From Sulfurospirillum sp. UBA4058 (GTDB lineage Bacteria; Campylobacterota; Campylobacteria; Campylobacterales; Sulfurospirillaceae): DNA of 64,000 bases. The stretch covers positions 248,001 through 312,000 of the forward strand of contig DFZK01000012.1 of assembly GCA_002382085.1 (NCBI GenBank), given 5' to 3'. A program made the translations under genes and the position numbers. This document shows positions 34,562-43,478 of this stretch, one piece after another; the stretch's first letter is position 1; every line of letters begins with the position of its first letter. The notes under the pieces are model-generated. The model made no database searches. It worked only from the letters and a program-made list of their open reading frames with translations, and was not told the origin of the DNA.

Positions 34562-36397
34562 TTAAGAAAAAGACAGTGGATCCATATCGGCTTCGACATG
34601 TAAGGATCGAAGCGCATGGGCAAATTCGAGCAAAGCTTTGGACGAATCGCTTCTTGCCAAAAGCTCGTAACGGTATTTACCCGCGATTTTTGCAATCGTT
34701 GCTTTACCGAATCCTACGACTTCGACGTTGGGAAATTGTACGGCAACGCGTGCCGTTTGCTCGATAATCGCTTGGGCTTTTTCTTCCTTCGTATGGGAAC
34801 TCATCAATCGAAGCATCTTTTTAAACGGCGGATAAAGTCCTTTTCGATTGTGGGCTTCTTCGTGCAAAAACGCTTCAAAATCGTCTAAATAACGCTTGAA
34901 AAAATCGGCGTTTTTGGTTTGAATCAACACCTCACCGTAACCTTTTCGTCCGCTTCTTCCCGCGATTTGTTTGACCAACGCCAACGTTTTTTCTCGCGCC
35001 CGAAAATCGCTCATCCCCAAGAGCGCGTCGATGCCTAAAATAACGGCCAGTCCGACGTCGTGATAATCGTGCCCTTTGGAGAGCATTTGCGTTCCGACCA
35101 TCATATCGATTTGATGCTCGTTAAAGCGCGTTAAAATCTCGCTTAAATGCTTTTCGGTACGCACGACGTCACGATCAAATTGCTGAACGACAAACCCTTC
35201 AAAATGTGCTTGTAGCTTTTGAGCGACTTCCGCCGTTCCCAAACGCTCGGCGATGATCTCGTCGTGACCGCACGTCGGGCAAACGCTCGGAATCGTTTCG
35301 GCGTAATTACAATAATGACACTTCAACGCGTTTGAGGCATGGTGCAAACTCATCGCGACGCTGCAAAACGGACATTCGATATGCGCGCCGCACTTTTTAC
35401 ATGTCACGTATTTGAAGTTGGCACGCGTCGGCAAAAAGACGACGACTTGGCGGCGTGCCTGAAGCGCATTGTGAATCGCTTGCGTCATGACGTATGAAAT
35501 GCCGTGTTCGCCTTCGTCGTAAAAAATTCTGTTTTGCGAAGGGAAAAACGTCCCTTTCAGACGAAACGTCGGCAGTTTGTGAAAGCTTCCAAGGCTTGGC
35601 GTCGCCGAACCCAAAAGCACGCGAATACCCAGTTTTTGCCCGAACAAAAGAGCCAAGTCTTTGGCGTTATAGCGAGGTCGTGAGCCCGATTTGTAGCTCT
35701 CGTCGTGTTCTTCGTCTACGACGATAAGTCCTAAATGCGAAAACGGTAAAAAAAGTGCCGAACGCGTTCCCGCCACGATAGCGATTTTCCCCTCTTGAAG
35801 ATCGCTTAAAATCTGCTCTTTTTTCTTTGCGCTGATTTTGGAGTGCCAAATCGCGACATGTGAACCGAAATGCTTCCTCAAACGTTCTTTCATCTGCGGC
35901 GTCAAGCCGATCTCCGGAAGTAAAAAGATCGCTTGTTTGCCCTCATCGATGCATTGTTCGAAAAGTTTCATATAGATTTCGGTTTTACCGCTTCCCGTAT
36001 CTCCGAAAAGAAGGGAGGAAGAGTGTGCCTGAGTAAAATCCAACGCTTTTTGCTGTTCCGAAGAAAGCACAATCGACGTTTTCGTTGGCGCCTTAAGCTC
36101 GAAAGACGTATGCGCGTGAGGAATGAACAACGCTAAGGCTTCGCCTATGGAACAGACGTAATACTCCGCAATAAAACGAGCAAGCTCGATGATTTTAGAA
36201 GGATAAAAAAGCCGACACGTCAGCGCAATACGCTCACATGTAAAGGAGGGTTTTTCGACGCTTTCCAAAACGACGCCGCGCACCGTTTTGCGCGAAAGAG
36301 GCACTTCGACCGCTTCGCCTATGCGAAGCTCTTCCTCACATGCATAAGTTAAAGGCGAAAGCGGAGATTTGAGAAGGGAGATTTGGTAGTAAAACAC
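34562..36397 (-). CDS. priA: Primosomal replication helicase PriA
   Basis: A 611-residue, rather short PriA that restarts stalled replication forks. The N-terminal DNA-binding domain is reduced. The helicase core has Walker A GDTGSGKTEIY near residue 133, DEEH near residue 227 and GSATPSLGSF. The inserted zinc region has eight cysteines between CKKCGAHIECPFC and CPTCGHD (near residues 333-370). Three TTACATGT-type words occur in the gene, one encoding VTCKKC at the zinc region and one encoding LHVEAD at the C terminus. Start at 36397. Confidence 0.95.
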   Translation of the reverse strand: MFYYQISLLKSPLSPLTYACEEELRIGEAVEVPLSRKTVRGVVLESVEKPSFTCERIALTCRLFYPSKIIELARFIAEYYVCSIGEALALFIPHAHTSFELKAPTKTSIVLSSEQQKALDFTQAHSSSLLFGDTGSGKTEIYMKLFEQCIDEGKQAIFLLPEIGLTPQMKERLRKHFGSHVAIWHSKISAKKKEQILSDLQEGKIAIVAGTRSALFLPFSHLGLIVVDEEHDESYKSGSRPRYNAKDLALLFGQKLGIRVLLGSATPSLGSFHKLPTFRLKGTFFPSQNRIFYDEGEHGISYVMTQAIHNALQARRQVVVFLPTRANFKYVTCKKCGAHIECPFCSVAMSLHHASNALKCHYCNYAETIPSVCPTCGHDEIIAERLGTAEVAQKLQAHFEGFVVQQFDRDVVRTEKHLSEILTRFNEHQIDMMVGTQMLSKGHDYHDVGLAVILGIDALLGMSDFRAREKTLALVKQIAGRSGRKGYGEVLIQTKNADFFKRYLDDFEAFLHEEAHNRKGLYPPFKKMLRLMSSHTKEEKAQAIIEQTARVAVQFPNVEVVGFGKATIAKIAGKYRYELLARSDSSKALLEFAHALRSLHVEADMDPLSFS

Positions 36398-36403
36398 ACG
36401 TAT

Positions 36404-36874
36404 TTATTTGGTTAACAACGCACAATCGTTATCATTCGCCGCATTGTGTATGCAATCAAAACTACCCGTTGCTCTCGTATAATTAAAATCGACAAAACGC
36501 GCGTTGCTGATATAATAGCGATAAGTCGTAGTCGCACCGTTGGCAGTTCGTTTCATCCAGTTACCGCCGGTTGCTTTAGCATAAAGCGGGTATTGAAGGA
36601 TATTAATCGTTGCATTTCCGTCAAACAAAGATACATTTTCCGTATTGGCAGCCTCATCATCGAGAATTTGGGGATAAGCGACCGTACCGTTGAGCATATT
36701 TTTAGCGCGTTCATTCGCGATAGCGGAACGAATCGCAGAGACGTTGCTCTGCCCTCGTGCAATTTTGGCATCTTCCAAAAACGGTGCCATTTTCGGAAAA
36801 GCCACGGCACTTAAAATGCCCAAAACAACGATAATAAAAACAAGTTCGATCATGGTAAATGCGGATTTCATCAC
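36404..36874 (-). CDS. Type IV pilin-like (pseudopilin) protein
   Basis: A 156-residue class III signal peptide protein. The prepilin motif is KSAFTMIELVFIIVVLGIL, with a peptidase cleavage before the phenylalanine and the conserved glutamate at +5. The globular domain has cysteines near the C terminus (FDCIHNAANDNDCALL) that may form a disulfide. Such pseudopilins serve type II secretion or competence. It lies downstream of another pseudopilin gene with a stem-loop between. A copied neighbour and comEC 5 kb away make a competence role possible, but not shown. Confidence 0.88.
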   Translation of the reverse strand: MMKSAFTMIELVFIIVVLGILSAVAFPKMAPFLEDAKIARGQSNVSAIRSAIANERAKNMLNGTVAYPQILDDEAANTENVSLFDGNATINILQYPLYAKATGGNWMKRTANGATTTYRYYISNARFVDFNYTRATGSFDCIHNAANDNDCALLTK

Positions 36875-36886
36875 TGATACCTTTTT

Positions 36887-36916
36887 ACGTTAAGAGCGGA
36901 ATATCGCTCTTAACGT
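36887..36916. terminator. Stem-loop between the two pseudopilin genes
   Basis: Perfect 12-base arms ACGTTAAGAGCG (36887-36898) and CGCTCTTAACGT (36905-36916) with loop GAATAT. No T-run follows on the leftward strand, so it may be a partial terminator or an RNA-stability element. Confidence 0.6.
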
Positions 36917-36924
36917 GTTTCAAA

Positions 36925-37419
36925 CTAAAATGAAGATTTAGAAGTATTAAAGTCGCCATCTTTAAAACCGGTATTCTTATTACTATACCAAAAACGCGGT
37001 GCTTCCGTTGAGTTACCGTCACGACCATAAATATAAATTGAATTTGTTGAGTCTGCTAAAACTTGACAGTTTACCGCTGCTGTTTTCGTTGTAGCAAGAC
37101 AATTCCCAAGAGCCGTTCCTAAATCTGTATTTACTACACTAAAATTATTTGGGATTTCAATATAATATTCTAACGTCTTTTTCGCATCCCCTGTTGCTAG
37201 TGCATTTAATGCAACGCTTACATTTCCATCATAAGCCACTTGTGCTTTTGCCCAAATATTCGGTACAACAACGCTATTGAGTTGTGCTACCAATTCACCC
37301 GCTTTTGCCAAACGTGCTTGCTCTTGAACACCGACCATTCTCGGCAATGCCACCGCCGCCAAGATACCTAAAATAACAATGACGAAGATCAATTCGATCA
37401 TCGTAAAACCTTTTCTCAT
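36925..37419 (-). CDS. Type IV pilin-like (pseudopilin) protein
   Basis: A 164-residue pseudopilin with prepilin motif RKGFTMIELIFVIVILGILAA, cleaved before the phenylalanine, glutamate at +5, and a helical first third. The globular part contains two cysteines (GNCLATTKTAAVNCQVL) and the end EAPRFWYSNKNTGFKDGDF, which recalls other Campylobacterota pseudopilins. Base composition in the middle is more AT-rich than the following paralogue. An AAGGAGTT ribosome site precedes the ATG. Paralogous with the next gene at the N terminus only. Confidence 0.88.
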   Translation of the reverse strand: MRKGFTMIELIFVIVILGILAAVALPRMVGVQEQARLAKAGELVAQLNSVVVPNIWAKAQVAYDGNVSVALNALATGDAKKTLEYYIEIPNNFSVVNTDLGTALGNCLATTKTAAVNCQVLADSTNSIYIYGRDGNSTEAPRFWYSNKNTGFKDGDFNTSKSSF

Positions 37420-37498
37420 GAAAACTCCTTGTTATGGTGTTTGCCAATACACTTATTGACATTGTTAGGATTATAATGAAATGAACGTAAAGCCTAAC

Positions 37499-37717
37499 TT
37501 AAAGCTCGTCTAGCTTTCGTACCAATTGAGCGATTTCGTTTTCCAACATAAAAGCGTCGTAGCATTTACCGACATACGCAAACAGCAACTCTTTAGGATC
37601 GATGGTGCTTCTATTTTTAAAACGCTCTTTAAAGTCTTTTTCAAATTGAACGGCAAAATCGCCCTCCAACTTAATATCGTAATCTTTGCCGCCGAGGCTG
37701 ATCGTAATTTTATTCAT
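37499..37717 (-). CDS. 72-residue conserved small protein, ZapA-like
   Basis: The small protein MNKITISLGGKDYDIKLEG followed by a helical tail ending LVRKLDEL looks like a shortened ZapA: a beta-hairpin-type start and a long C-terminal helix. ZapA bundles FtsZ at the division site. It overlaps the preceding coiled-coil gene by four bases, so the two products probably work together. The assignment is a structural resemblance and could be wrong. Confidence 0.5.
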   Translation of the reverse strand: MNKITISLGGKDYDIKLEGDFAVQFEKDFKERFKNRSTIDPKELLFAYVGKCYDAFMLENEIAQLVRKLDEL

Positions 37718-37941
37718 TTTTTCAGTACGGCTTCGATTTTGCTGAGAAGGTCGTCGGCATTGACGTCTTTACTGATAAGATCGTTTTCCAGTTTGGCGAT
37801 CTGTACGCTTTTGGCTTCGCTTTGAGCCTTTTCTTTGACGAGTTCTTGACGTAAAAACTCGTTTTGCGTTTGCAGTTCTTGATACTTTTCGATCAATTCG
37901 CCGATTTTTTGCGTTAAAACGTTGATGGTTTGCTCTTGCAT
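37714..37941 (-). CDS. 75-residue coiled-coil protein
   Basis: Nearly the whole 75-residue protein is a predicted coiled coil with heptad leucines and isoleucines (LTQKIGELIEKYQELQTQNE, KIEAVLKK), similar to ZapB-like division proteins. It overlaps the ZapA-like gene by four bases and lies 61 bases from the divergent uvrB gene. Function not known; an interaction with the downstream product is likely from coupling. Confidence 0.55.
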   Translation of the reverse strand: MQEQTINVLTQKIGELIEKYQELQTQNEFLRQELVKEKAQSEAKSVQIAKLENDLISKDVNADDLLSKIEAVLKK

Positions 37942-37967
37942 TTAAGGCTCCATGGTGGACTGTTTGC

Positions 37968-37973
37968 TATAAT
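37968..37973 (+). promoter_or_regulatory. -10 box of uvrB promoter
   Basis: TATAAT in TGTTTGCTATAATTG, about 30 bases before the uvrB ATG. Confidence 0.55.
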
Positions 37974-38002
37974 TGTAACAAAATTATTCCCAAAGTGTCT
38001 AT

Positions 38003-39979
38003 ATGAACCCTTTTCACATTCAAAGTCCTTATCAACCCTCCGGCGATCAACCCGAAGCAATCGCTAAGCTCAGCGCATCCATCCAAAAAGGCAATCGCTA
38101 CCAAACGCTCATCGGCGTGACCGGAAGCGGCAAAACGTACACGATGGCGCAGATCATTCAAACGCTTCAAATGCCCACGTTGATTATGACGCACAACAAA
38201 ACCCTTGCCGCCCAACTTTACAGTGAATTTAAAGGTTTTTTTCCTCAAAACCACGTGGAATATTTTATCAGTTACTACGACTATTATCAGCCCGAAGCCT
38301 ATATTCCGCGAAGCGATCTTTTCATCGAGAAAGACAGTTCGATCAACGAAGAACTTGAGAGGTTGCGTCTCAGTGCCACCGCTTCGTTGCTTTCGTATCG
38401 CGACGTCATTTGCGTCGCCTCGGTCTCCGCCAACTACGGATTGGGCAATCCGCACGAATACAAAAAAATGGTACAAATCATCGAAAAAGGGGTTTCGATC
38501 AACCAAAAAACCCTGCTTTTACGTTTGGTCGATATGGGGTATAAACGCAACGACGTCTATTTCGATCGGGGCTGTTTCAGGGTCAACGGCGACATCGTCG
38601 ATATCTATCCCGCCTACAACGAAGAAGAGGCGATACGGGTTGAATTTTTCGGCGACGAAGTTGAGAGCATCTACTATTTTGACGTTTTGCTCAATCAAAA
38701 AAGACACTCCCTCACCAAAGTCGTTATCTACGCCGCCAATCAATTTATCGTCGGACACGAACGCCTTCAACTTGCCATCAAACAGATCGAAACAGAGCTC
38801 GAAGAGCGTTTGGCGTTTTTGAAACAAGAGGACAAACTGGTCGAATACCAACGCCTCAAACAACGCGTCGAATTTGATCTTGAAATGCTCCAAAGTACGG
38901 GCATGTGCAAAGGCATCGAAAACTATGCGCGCTATCTCACCGGCATCGAAGCGGGCGGCACACCCTACTCGCTTTTCGATTACTTTGAAGCCATGAACGA
39001 AGAGTACCTCGTCATCGTCGACGAATCCCATGTCAGTCTACCGCAATTTCGCGGTATGTTTGCGGGCGATCGCAGTCGCAAAGAGGTCTTGGTAGAGTAC
39101 GGTTTTAGGCTTCCGAGTGCGTTGGACAACCGTCCGTTAATGTTCGACGAGTTTATCCGTAAAGCACCGCGTTATTTGTTCGTCAGTGCCACGCCCAAAG
39201 AGTTGGAGTTGGAACTCAGCGGCGAAAATACCGCCGAACAGATCATCCGTCCGACGGGATTACTCGATCCCGAAGTGGAAATCTTAAGCAGTAAACATCA
39301 AGTCGAAACGCTCTACGACGAGATCAAAAAAGTTACATGTAAAGACGAAAAAGTGCTCGTAACCGTGCTTACGAAAAAAATGGCGGAAGAGCTCACGCGC
39401 TACTACGCCGATCTTGGCATCAAGATCAAGTATATGCACTCGGAAATCGACGCGATCGAACGCAATCAAATCATTCGCGCACTGCGTAACGGGGAATTCG
39501 ACGTCTTGGTGGGCATCAACCTTTTACGGGAGGGGCTAGATCTACCCGAAGTCTCTTTAGTCGCCATTTTGGACGCCGATAAAGAGGGGTTTTTACGCTC
39601 CGAAACCAGCCTCATCCAAACGATGGGACGCGCCGCGCGCAACGTGAACGGTCGGGTACTGATGTTCGCGGAAAAGATTACCGATTCGATGCAAAAAGCG
39701 ATTGAAACGACGATGCGAAGGCGCGCACTTCAAGAAGCGTTCAACCAAGAACACGGCATTACCCCGCACAGCACAACCCGCAAGATGGACGAAAATCTTA
39801 AACTTGAAGAGCAAGCCGAACTCTACAACGTTTATTCCAAAACGGATAAAATTCCGCCTTCGGAAAAGAAAAAAATCATCGCCGAACTGACCAAATCGAT
39901 GATGGAAGCGGCAAAAATTTTAGAGTTTGAAAAAGCCGCCAAACTGCGCGACCAAATTGAGAAACTCAAAAAAGCATAA
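38003..39979 (+). CDS. uvrB: Excinuclease ABC subunit B
   Basis: The 658-residue damage-verification helicase of nucleotide excision repair. Walker A is GVTGSGKTYTMA near residue 38, the beta-hairpin region YYDYYQPEAYIPRSD follows, DESHVSLPQ is the DEAD-like box near residue 338, and the C-terminal UVR helix pair (MMEAAKILEFEKAAKLRDQI) binds UvrC. A perfect TTACATGTAA is embedded at 39333-39342, encoding VTCK at a surface loop. Strong assignment. Confidence 0.97.
   Translation: MNPFHIQSPYQPSGDQPEAIAKLSASIQKGNRYQTLIGVTGSGKTYTMAQIIQTLQMPTLIMTHNKTLAAQLYSEFKGFFPQNHVEYFISYYDYYQPEAYIPRSDLFIEKDSSINEELERLRLSATASLLSYRDVICVASVSANYGLGNPHEYKKMVQIIEKGVSINQKTLLLRLVDMGYKRNDVYFDRGCFRVNGDIVDIYPAYNEEEAIRVEFFGDEVESIYYFDVLLNQKRHSLTKVVIYAANQFIVGHERLQLAIKQIETELEERLAFLKQEDKLVEYQRLKQRVEFDLEMLQSTGMCKGIENYARYLTGIEAGGTPYSLFDYFEAMNEEYLVIVDESHVSLPQFRGMFAGDRSRKEVLVEYGFRLPSALDNRPLMFDEFIRKAPRYLFVSATPKELELELSGENTAEQIIRPTGLLDPEVEILSSKHQVETLYDEIKKVTCKDEKVLVTVLTKKMAEELTRYYADLGIKIKYMHSEIDAIERNQIIRALRNGEFDVLVGINLLREGLDLPEVSLVAILDADKEGFLRSETSLIQTMGRAARNVNGRVLMFAEKITDSMQKAIETTMRRRALQEAFNQEHGITPHSTTRKMDENLKLEEQAELYNVYSKTDKIPPSEKKKIIAELTKSMMEAAKILEFEKAAKLRDQIEKLKKA
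39333..39342. repeat. TTACATGTAA palindrome inside uvrB
   Basis: Perfect copy, read GTT ACA TGT AAA (Val-Thr-Cys-Lys) in a loop that is variable in the family. Confidence 0.8.
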
Positions 39980-40055
39980 TATTTAAACATCCGCTCGTTA
40001 CCTTTTTATAACCTTTTTTCGATAAAATATCCCCACTTTTTATAAAGGATAAGAC

Positions 40056-42164
40056 GTGCCTGATTTAAACGACTCTAGCTTATATCTCAATCGCGAGCTT
40101 TCATGGCTCAAATTTAACACCAGAGTCCTCGCCCAATCGATGAAAAAAGAGTTACCTCTGTTTGAACGACTCAAATTTTTAGCGATTTACGCTACCAATC
40201 TCGACGAATTTTACATGATTCGCGTGGCGGGACTGAAACAGCTTTTTAGTGCCGGCGTCATCGAAACGGGAGCCGATCAAAAAACACCCCTCGATCAGTT
40301 ACGTGAAATCAGAGCCTACCTCGCAAGCGAAAAAGAGGTGATTCAAAGCAGCTACGAAGAGATCGTCGCCGATTTGGAAAAAGAGAATCTTTACATCAAG
40401 AACTACCATGAGTTAGGTCCGGTATTGGCGCGTCAGGCAAACGACTATTTCTTTTCCAACATCCTGCCCGTGATCGTTCCTATCGCCGTTAATGCGACCC
40501 ATCCGTTTCCGCACCTCAACAATCTAAGCTTTTCCTTAGCGGTCAAACTCCAAGACGGCGAGAGCGAAGAAGAAGGCAATTACAAATACGGAATGATACG
40601 CATTCCGCGTGTTTTGCCGCGCTTTTTCCAAGCAGGCGAAAACACGTACGTTCCGATCGAATCGATCGTCAAAAAACACGTCGAAGAGATTTTTCCAGGC
40701 TATAGACTCGTCGCTTCCGCCGCATTTCGCGTAACGCGCAACGCCGATATGGTCATTGAAGAAGAGGAAGCCGACGACTTTATGATGATTATGGAGCAAG
40801 GGCTCAAACTCAGACGTAAAGGTGCGTTTGTTCGCCTCAATATCGAAGAGGGAGCGGATCCCGATATTTTAGAGTTTTTGAATTCGCACATGCAAATTTT
40901 CTTCAAAGACATTTACACTTACAAAATTCCGCTCAATTTAGGAGCGTTATGGCAAATCGTCGGCAATAAAGACTTTTCGCACTTAACCCTACCGCCGTAC
41001 AACCCGAAAGTCTTACCGCCTTTTGATAGCAACGAATCGGTTTTCAAAGTCATCGATAAAGGCGACGTATTGTTGTTTCACCCTTACGAGAGCTTCGATC
41101 CGGTTTTAAAACTCATCAAAGAAGCATCCAAAGACCCCAAAGTCATTTCGATTCGTATGACGCTCTATCGCGTAGAGAAGAACTCTCAAATCGTCCAAGC
41201 GTTGATCGATGCGGCAAACGAGGGGAAACAGGTCACCGCCGTCGTGGAACTCAAAGCGCGTTTTGACGAAGAAAACAACTTGCATTGGGCTAAAGCGTTA
41301 GAGCAAGCCGGAGCACATGTCGTTTACGGCATTACGGGTTTTAAAGTTCATGCAAAAATCGCGCAAGTCATTCGTCAAGAAGAAGACGGTAAGCTCAAAT
41401 TTTACATGCATCTAAGCACCGGCAACTACAACGGAGCGACCGCCAAGGTCTATACCGACACCAGTTTCTTTACATGTAAAGAGGATTTTGCCAAAGACGG
41501 AACGACGTTTTTTCATATTCTCTCCGGTTTTTCTAAGTATAAAAAACTTCAAACGCTTTCGATGTCTCCGACGCAAATCAAGCCTAAAGTCGTCAGTTTG
41601 ATTCATAACGAAGCCAAATTCGGCGCGGAGGGTCGTATTATCGTCAAAATGAACTCTTTGGTCGATCCCGACGTCATTCAAGCTTTGTATGAAGCTTCGA
41701 TGGCAGGCGTTCAAATCGATATTATCGCTCGAGGTATTTGTTGTTTGCGTCCCGGCGTTGCGGGTATCAGCGAAACGATTCGCGTTAAATCGATCGTCGG
41801 CAAATATTTAGAACATGCGCGTATTTTTTATTTTAAAAATGCCGAGCCGACCACGACGTTTATTTCGAGTGCGGATTGGATGCCTCGAAACTTAGAGCGA
41901 CGTTTGGAGCTGATGACGCCGATTTTCGACAAAGCCTTGCAGCAAAAGCTCTTTGAAATTTTACAATTGCAGCTCAACGACAATGCGCTTAGTTGGAATC
42001 TAGGAAGCAACGGAGACTACGTTGAAGCCGTCAGCGGCGATGAAAAATCGATTAATAACCATACGATTTTGGAAGATTATATGAACAAAATCTACAAAGC
42101 GCAAAAGAAAGACAGTACGCACAGAGCCGAAAAGTTGGTCAAACGTCTTTTTAAAGAGAGTTAA
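40056..42164 (+). CDS. ppk1: Polyphosphate kinase 1
   Basis: A 702-residue enzyme that makes polyphosphate from ATP. It begins at GTG after AAAGGAT. The N domain (LYLNRELSWLKFNTRVL), head domain, and two PLD-like catalytic domains are present: the phosphoacceptor histidine lies in GFKVHAKIAQ near residue 431, and the second domain has IIARGICCLRPGV near residue 557. A perfect TTACATGTAA lies at 41470-41479 (SFFTCKED). Two bases separate it from the gamma carbonic anhydrase gene. Confidence 0.96.
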   Translation: MPDLNDSSLYLNRELSWLKFNTRVLAQSMKKELPLFERLKFLAIYATNLDEFYMIRVAGLKQLFSAGVIETGADQKTPLDQLREIRAYLASEKEVIQSSYEEIVADLEKENLYIKNYHELGPVLARQANDYFFSNILPVIVPIAVNATHPFPHLNNLSFSLAVKLQDGESEEEGNYKYGMIRIPRVLPRFFQAGENTYVPIESIVKKHVEEIFPGYRLVASAAFRVTRNADMVIEEEEADDFMMIMEQGLKLRRKGAFVRLNIEEGADPDILEFLNSHMQIFFKDIYTYKIPLNLGALWQIVGNKDFSHLTLPPYNPKVLPPFDSNESVFKVIDKGDVLLFHPYESFDPVLKLIKEASKDPKVISIRMTLYRVEKNSQIVQALIDAANEGKQVTAVVELKARFDEENNLHWAKALEQAGAHVVYGITGFKVHAKIAQVIRQEEDGKLKFYMHLSTGNYNGATAKVYTDTSFFTCKEDFAKDGTTFFHILSGFSKYKKLQTLSMSPTQIKPKVVSLIHNEAKFGAEGRIIVKMNSLVDPDVIQALYEASMAGVQIDIIARGICCLRPGVAGISETIRVKSIVGKYLEHARIFYFKNAEPTTTFISSADWMPRNLERRLELMTPIFDKALQQKLFEILQLQLNDNALSWNLGSNGDYVEAVSGDEKSINNHTILEDYMNKIYKAQKKDSTHRAEKLVKRLFKES
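41470..41479. repeat. TTACATGTAA palindrome inside ppk1
   Basis: Perfect copy, read TTT ACA TGT AAA (Phe-Thr-Cys-Lys). Confidence 0.8.
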
Positions 42165-42166
42165 GC

Positions 42167-42694
42167 GTGGTCATCGCATTTCAAGGAGTGACGCCTCGCA
42201 TTCACGAAAGCGTCTTCCTTGCCCCGAGTGCAGACGTCATCGGCGACGTTTGTATCGGAGAAAATAGCTCCGTATGGTTTGGGTGCGTCATTCGAGGCGA
42301 CGTCAATCGCATTCGTATCGGACGCAATACGAACATTCAAGATTTAAGTATGGTTCACGTGACGCATTACACGCGCGAAGACAGACGGGATGGATTTGAA
42401 ACCGTGATCGGCGATAACGTCACGATCGCTCATCGGGTTATGCTACACGGCTGTACGATCGAAAACAACTGTCTGATCGGTATGAGTGCGACGATTCTTG
42501 ACGGTGCGATCATCGGCGAATCGTCGATCGTCGGAGCCGGATCGCTCGTCACGAAAAACAAAGTCTTTCCTCCGCGTTCGCTCATTATGGGAAATCCCGC
42601 AAAATTCGTGCGTGAATTAAACGAACACGAAATCGACTCACTCATTCGATCGGCAGAAAATTACGTTCGTTTTAAAGCGTTGTACTCGATTTAA
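42167..42694 (+). CDS. Gamma carbonic anhydrase-family protein
   Basis: A 175-residue left-handed beta-helix protein with hexapeptide repeats (SADVIGDVCIGENSSVWFG). The metal histidines are in MVHVTHYTRED (near residue 65) and VTIAHRVMLHGC (near residue 90). Members are gamma carbonic anhydrases or related acyl carriers of the YrdA/PaaY type; true activity varies. GTG start two bases after ppk1. The last 23 bases overlap the convergent exonuclease gene. Confidence 0.88.
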   Translation: MVIAFQGVTPRIHESVFLAPSADVIGDVCIGENSSVWFGCVIRGDVNRIRIGRNTNIQDLSMVHVTHYTREDRRDGFETVIGDNVTIAHRVMLHGCTIENNCLIGMSATILDGAIIGESSIVGAGSLVTKNKVFPPRSLIMGNPAKFVRELNEHEIDSLIRSAENYVRFKALYSI

Positions 42695-43478
42695 ACGACG
42701 CGTCTTTCTCTTTTTTACGCTTTTTGAGGTGTTGCGGTTTCGTAAAAGCGATGAGTTCTTCAACGGTTTGAACCGATTCGGGCAGTTTTTCCAACGCTTT
42801 AAAAAATACTTCCGCCGTCGCTTTGGCATCACACAGTGCGCGATGGTGATGCTCAAAACCGATTCCCAAATACTCCGTCAAAGCACCCAATCCGTATTTC
42901 GGTGCTTCGATACATTTACGCGAAAGCTCTATCGTATCAAGCTTTCGATTGAGTAACGGTCCAAATCCGGCCTGTTCGAGCGCGTACGAAATAAAATAGT
43001 AGTCAAAATTAACGTTGTGGGCAACAAAAACCGCATCTTTCAAAAAAAGCCGAAACGACTCGAGCACGTGACGGAGCGGCGGAGCTTTTTGAAGTTCTTC
43101 AAGCGTAATACCCGTTAATTGCTCGATGCTCTCCGGCAATACGTCCGCTTTGGCAAGAGAAGAAAACTCGTCGATCACGACACCGTTTTCGATCATAACC
43201 GCCCCGATTTCGATAATTTGATGAAGACTCGGCTTGCTTCCGTTGGCTTCGATGTCGACGACGCAAAATTTGCCTTTGGAAATGCTCGTATCAACCGTCT
43301 CTAAACTAAACGCATAATTGGAATACTTCATCAAAGGAAGCCCTAAAAGCTTTAACATGTTCACGTCTTCGACGTCGATATGCTCTAGCTCTTTAAACGT
43401 ACGCATTTTGGCGAAAAATTCTTTATGAAAAACCGGCTTTTGCACCATTTTCGTAATATACGTATCCAAAGGTCTCAC
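42672..43478 (-). CDS. dnaQ: DnaQ-like 3'-5' exonuclease
   Basis: A 268-residue DEDDh exonuclease. The catalytic acids are in VVDIEANGSKP (near residue 74), HNVNFDYYF (near residue 155), and HHRALCDAKAT (histidine and aspartate near residue 215). The region before the exonuclease (1-68) is extra compared with stand-alone DnaQ and may bind a partner. It may be the proofreading subunit or a related repair exonuclease. It overlaps the trpF gene by four bases. Confidence 0.85.
   Translation of the reverse strand: MRPLDTYITKMVQKPVFHKEFFAKMRTFKELEHIDVEDVNMLKLLGLPLMKYSNYAFSLETVDTSISKGKFCVVDIEANGSKPSLHQIIEIGAVMIENGVVIDEFSSLAKADVLPESIEQLTGITLEELQKAPPLRHVLESFRLFLKDAVFVAHNVNFDYYFISYALEQAGFGPLLNRKLDTIELSRKCIEAPKYGLGALTEYLGIGFEHHHRALCDAKATAEVFFKALEKLPESVQTVEELIAFTKPQHLKKRKKEKDASFKSSTTL

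Noticed and set aside
37967..38506. 179-codon leftward frame opposite uvrB
   Set aside because: Antisense to uvrB; starts with no ribosome site and has shadow composition.
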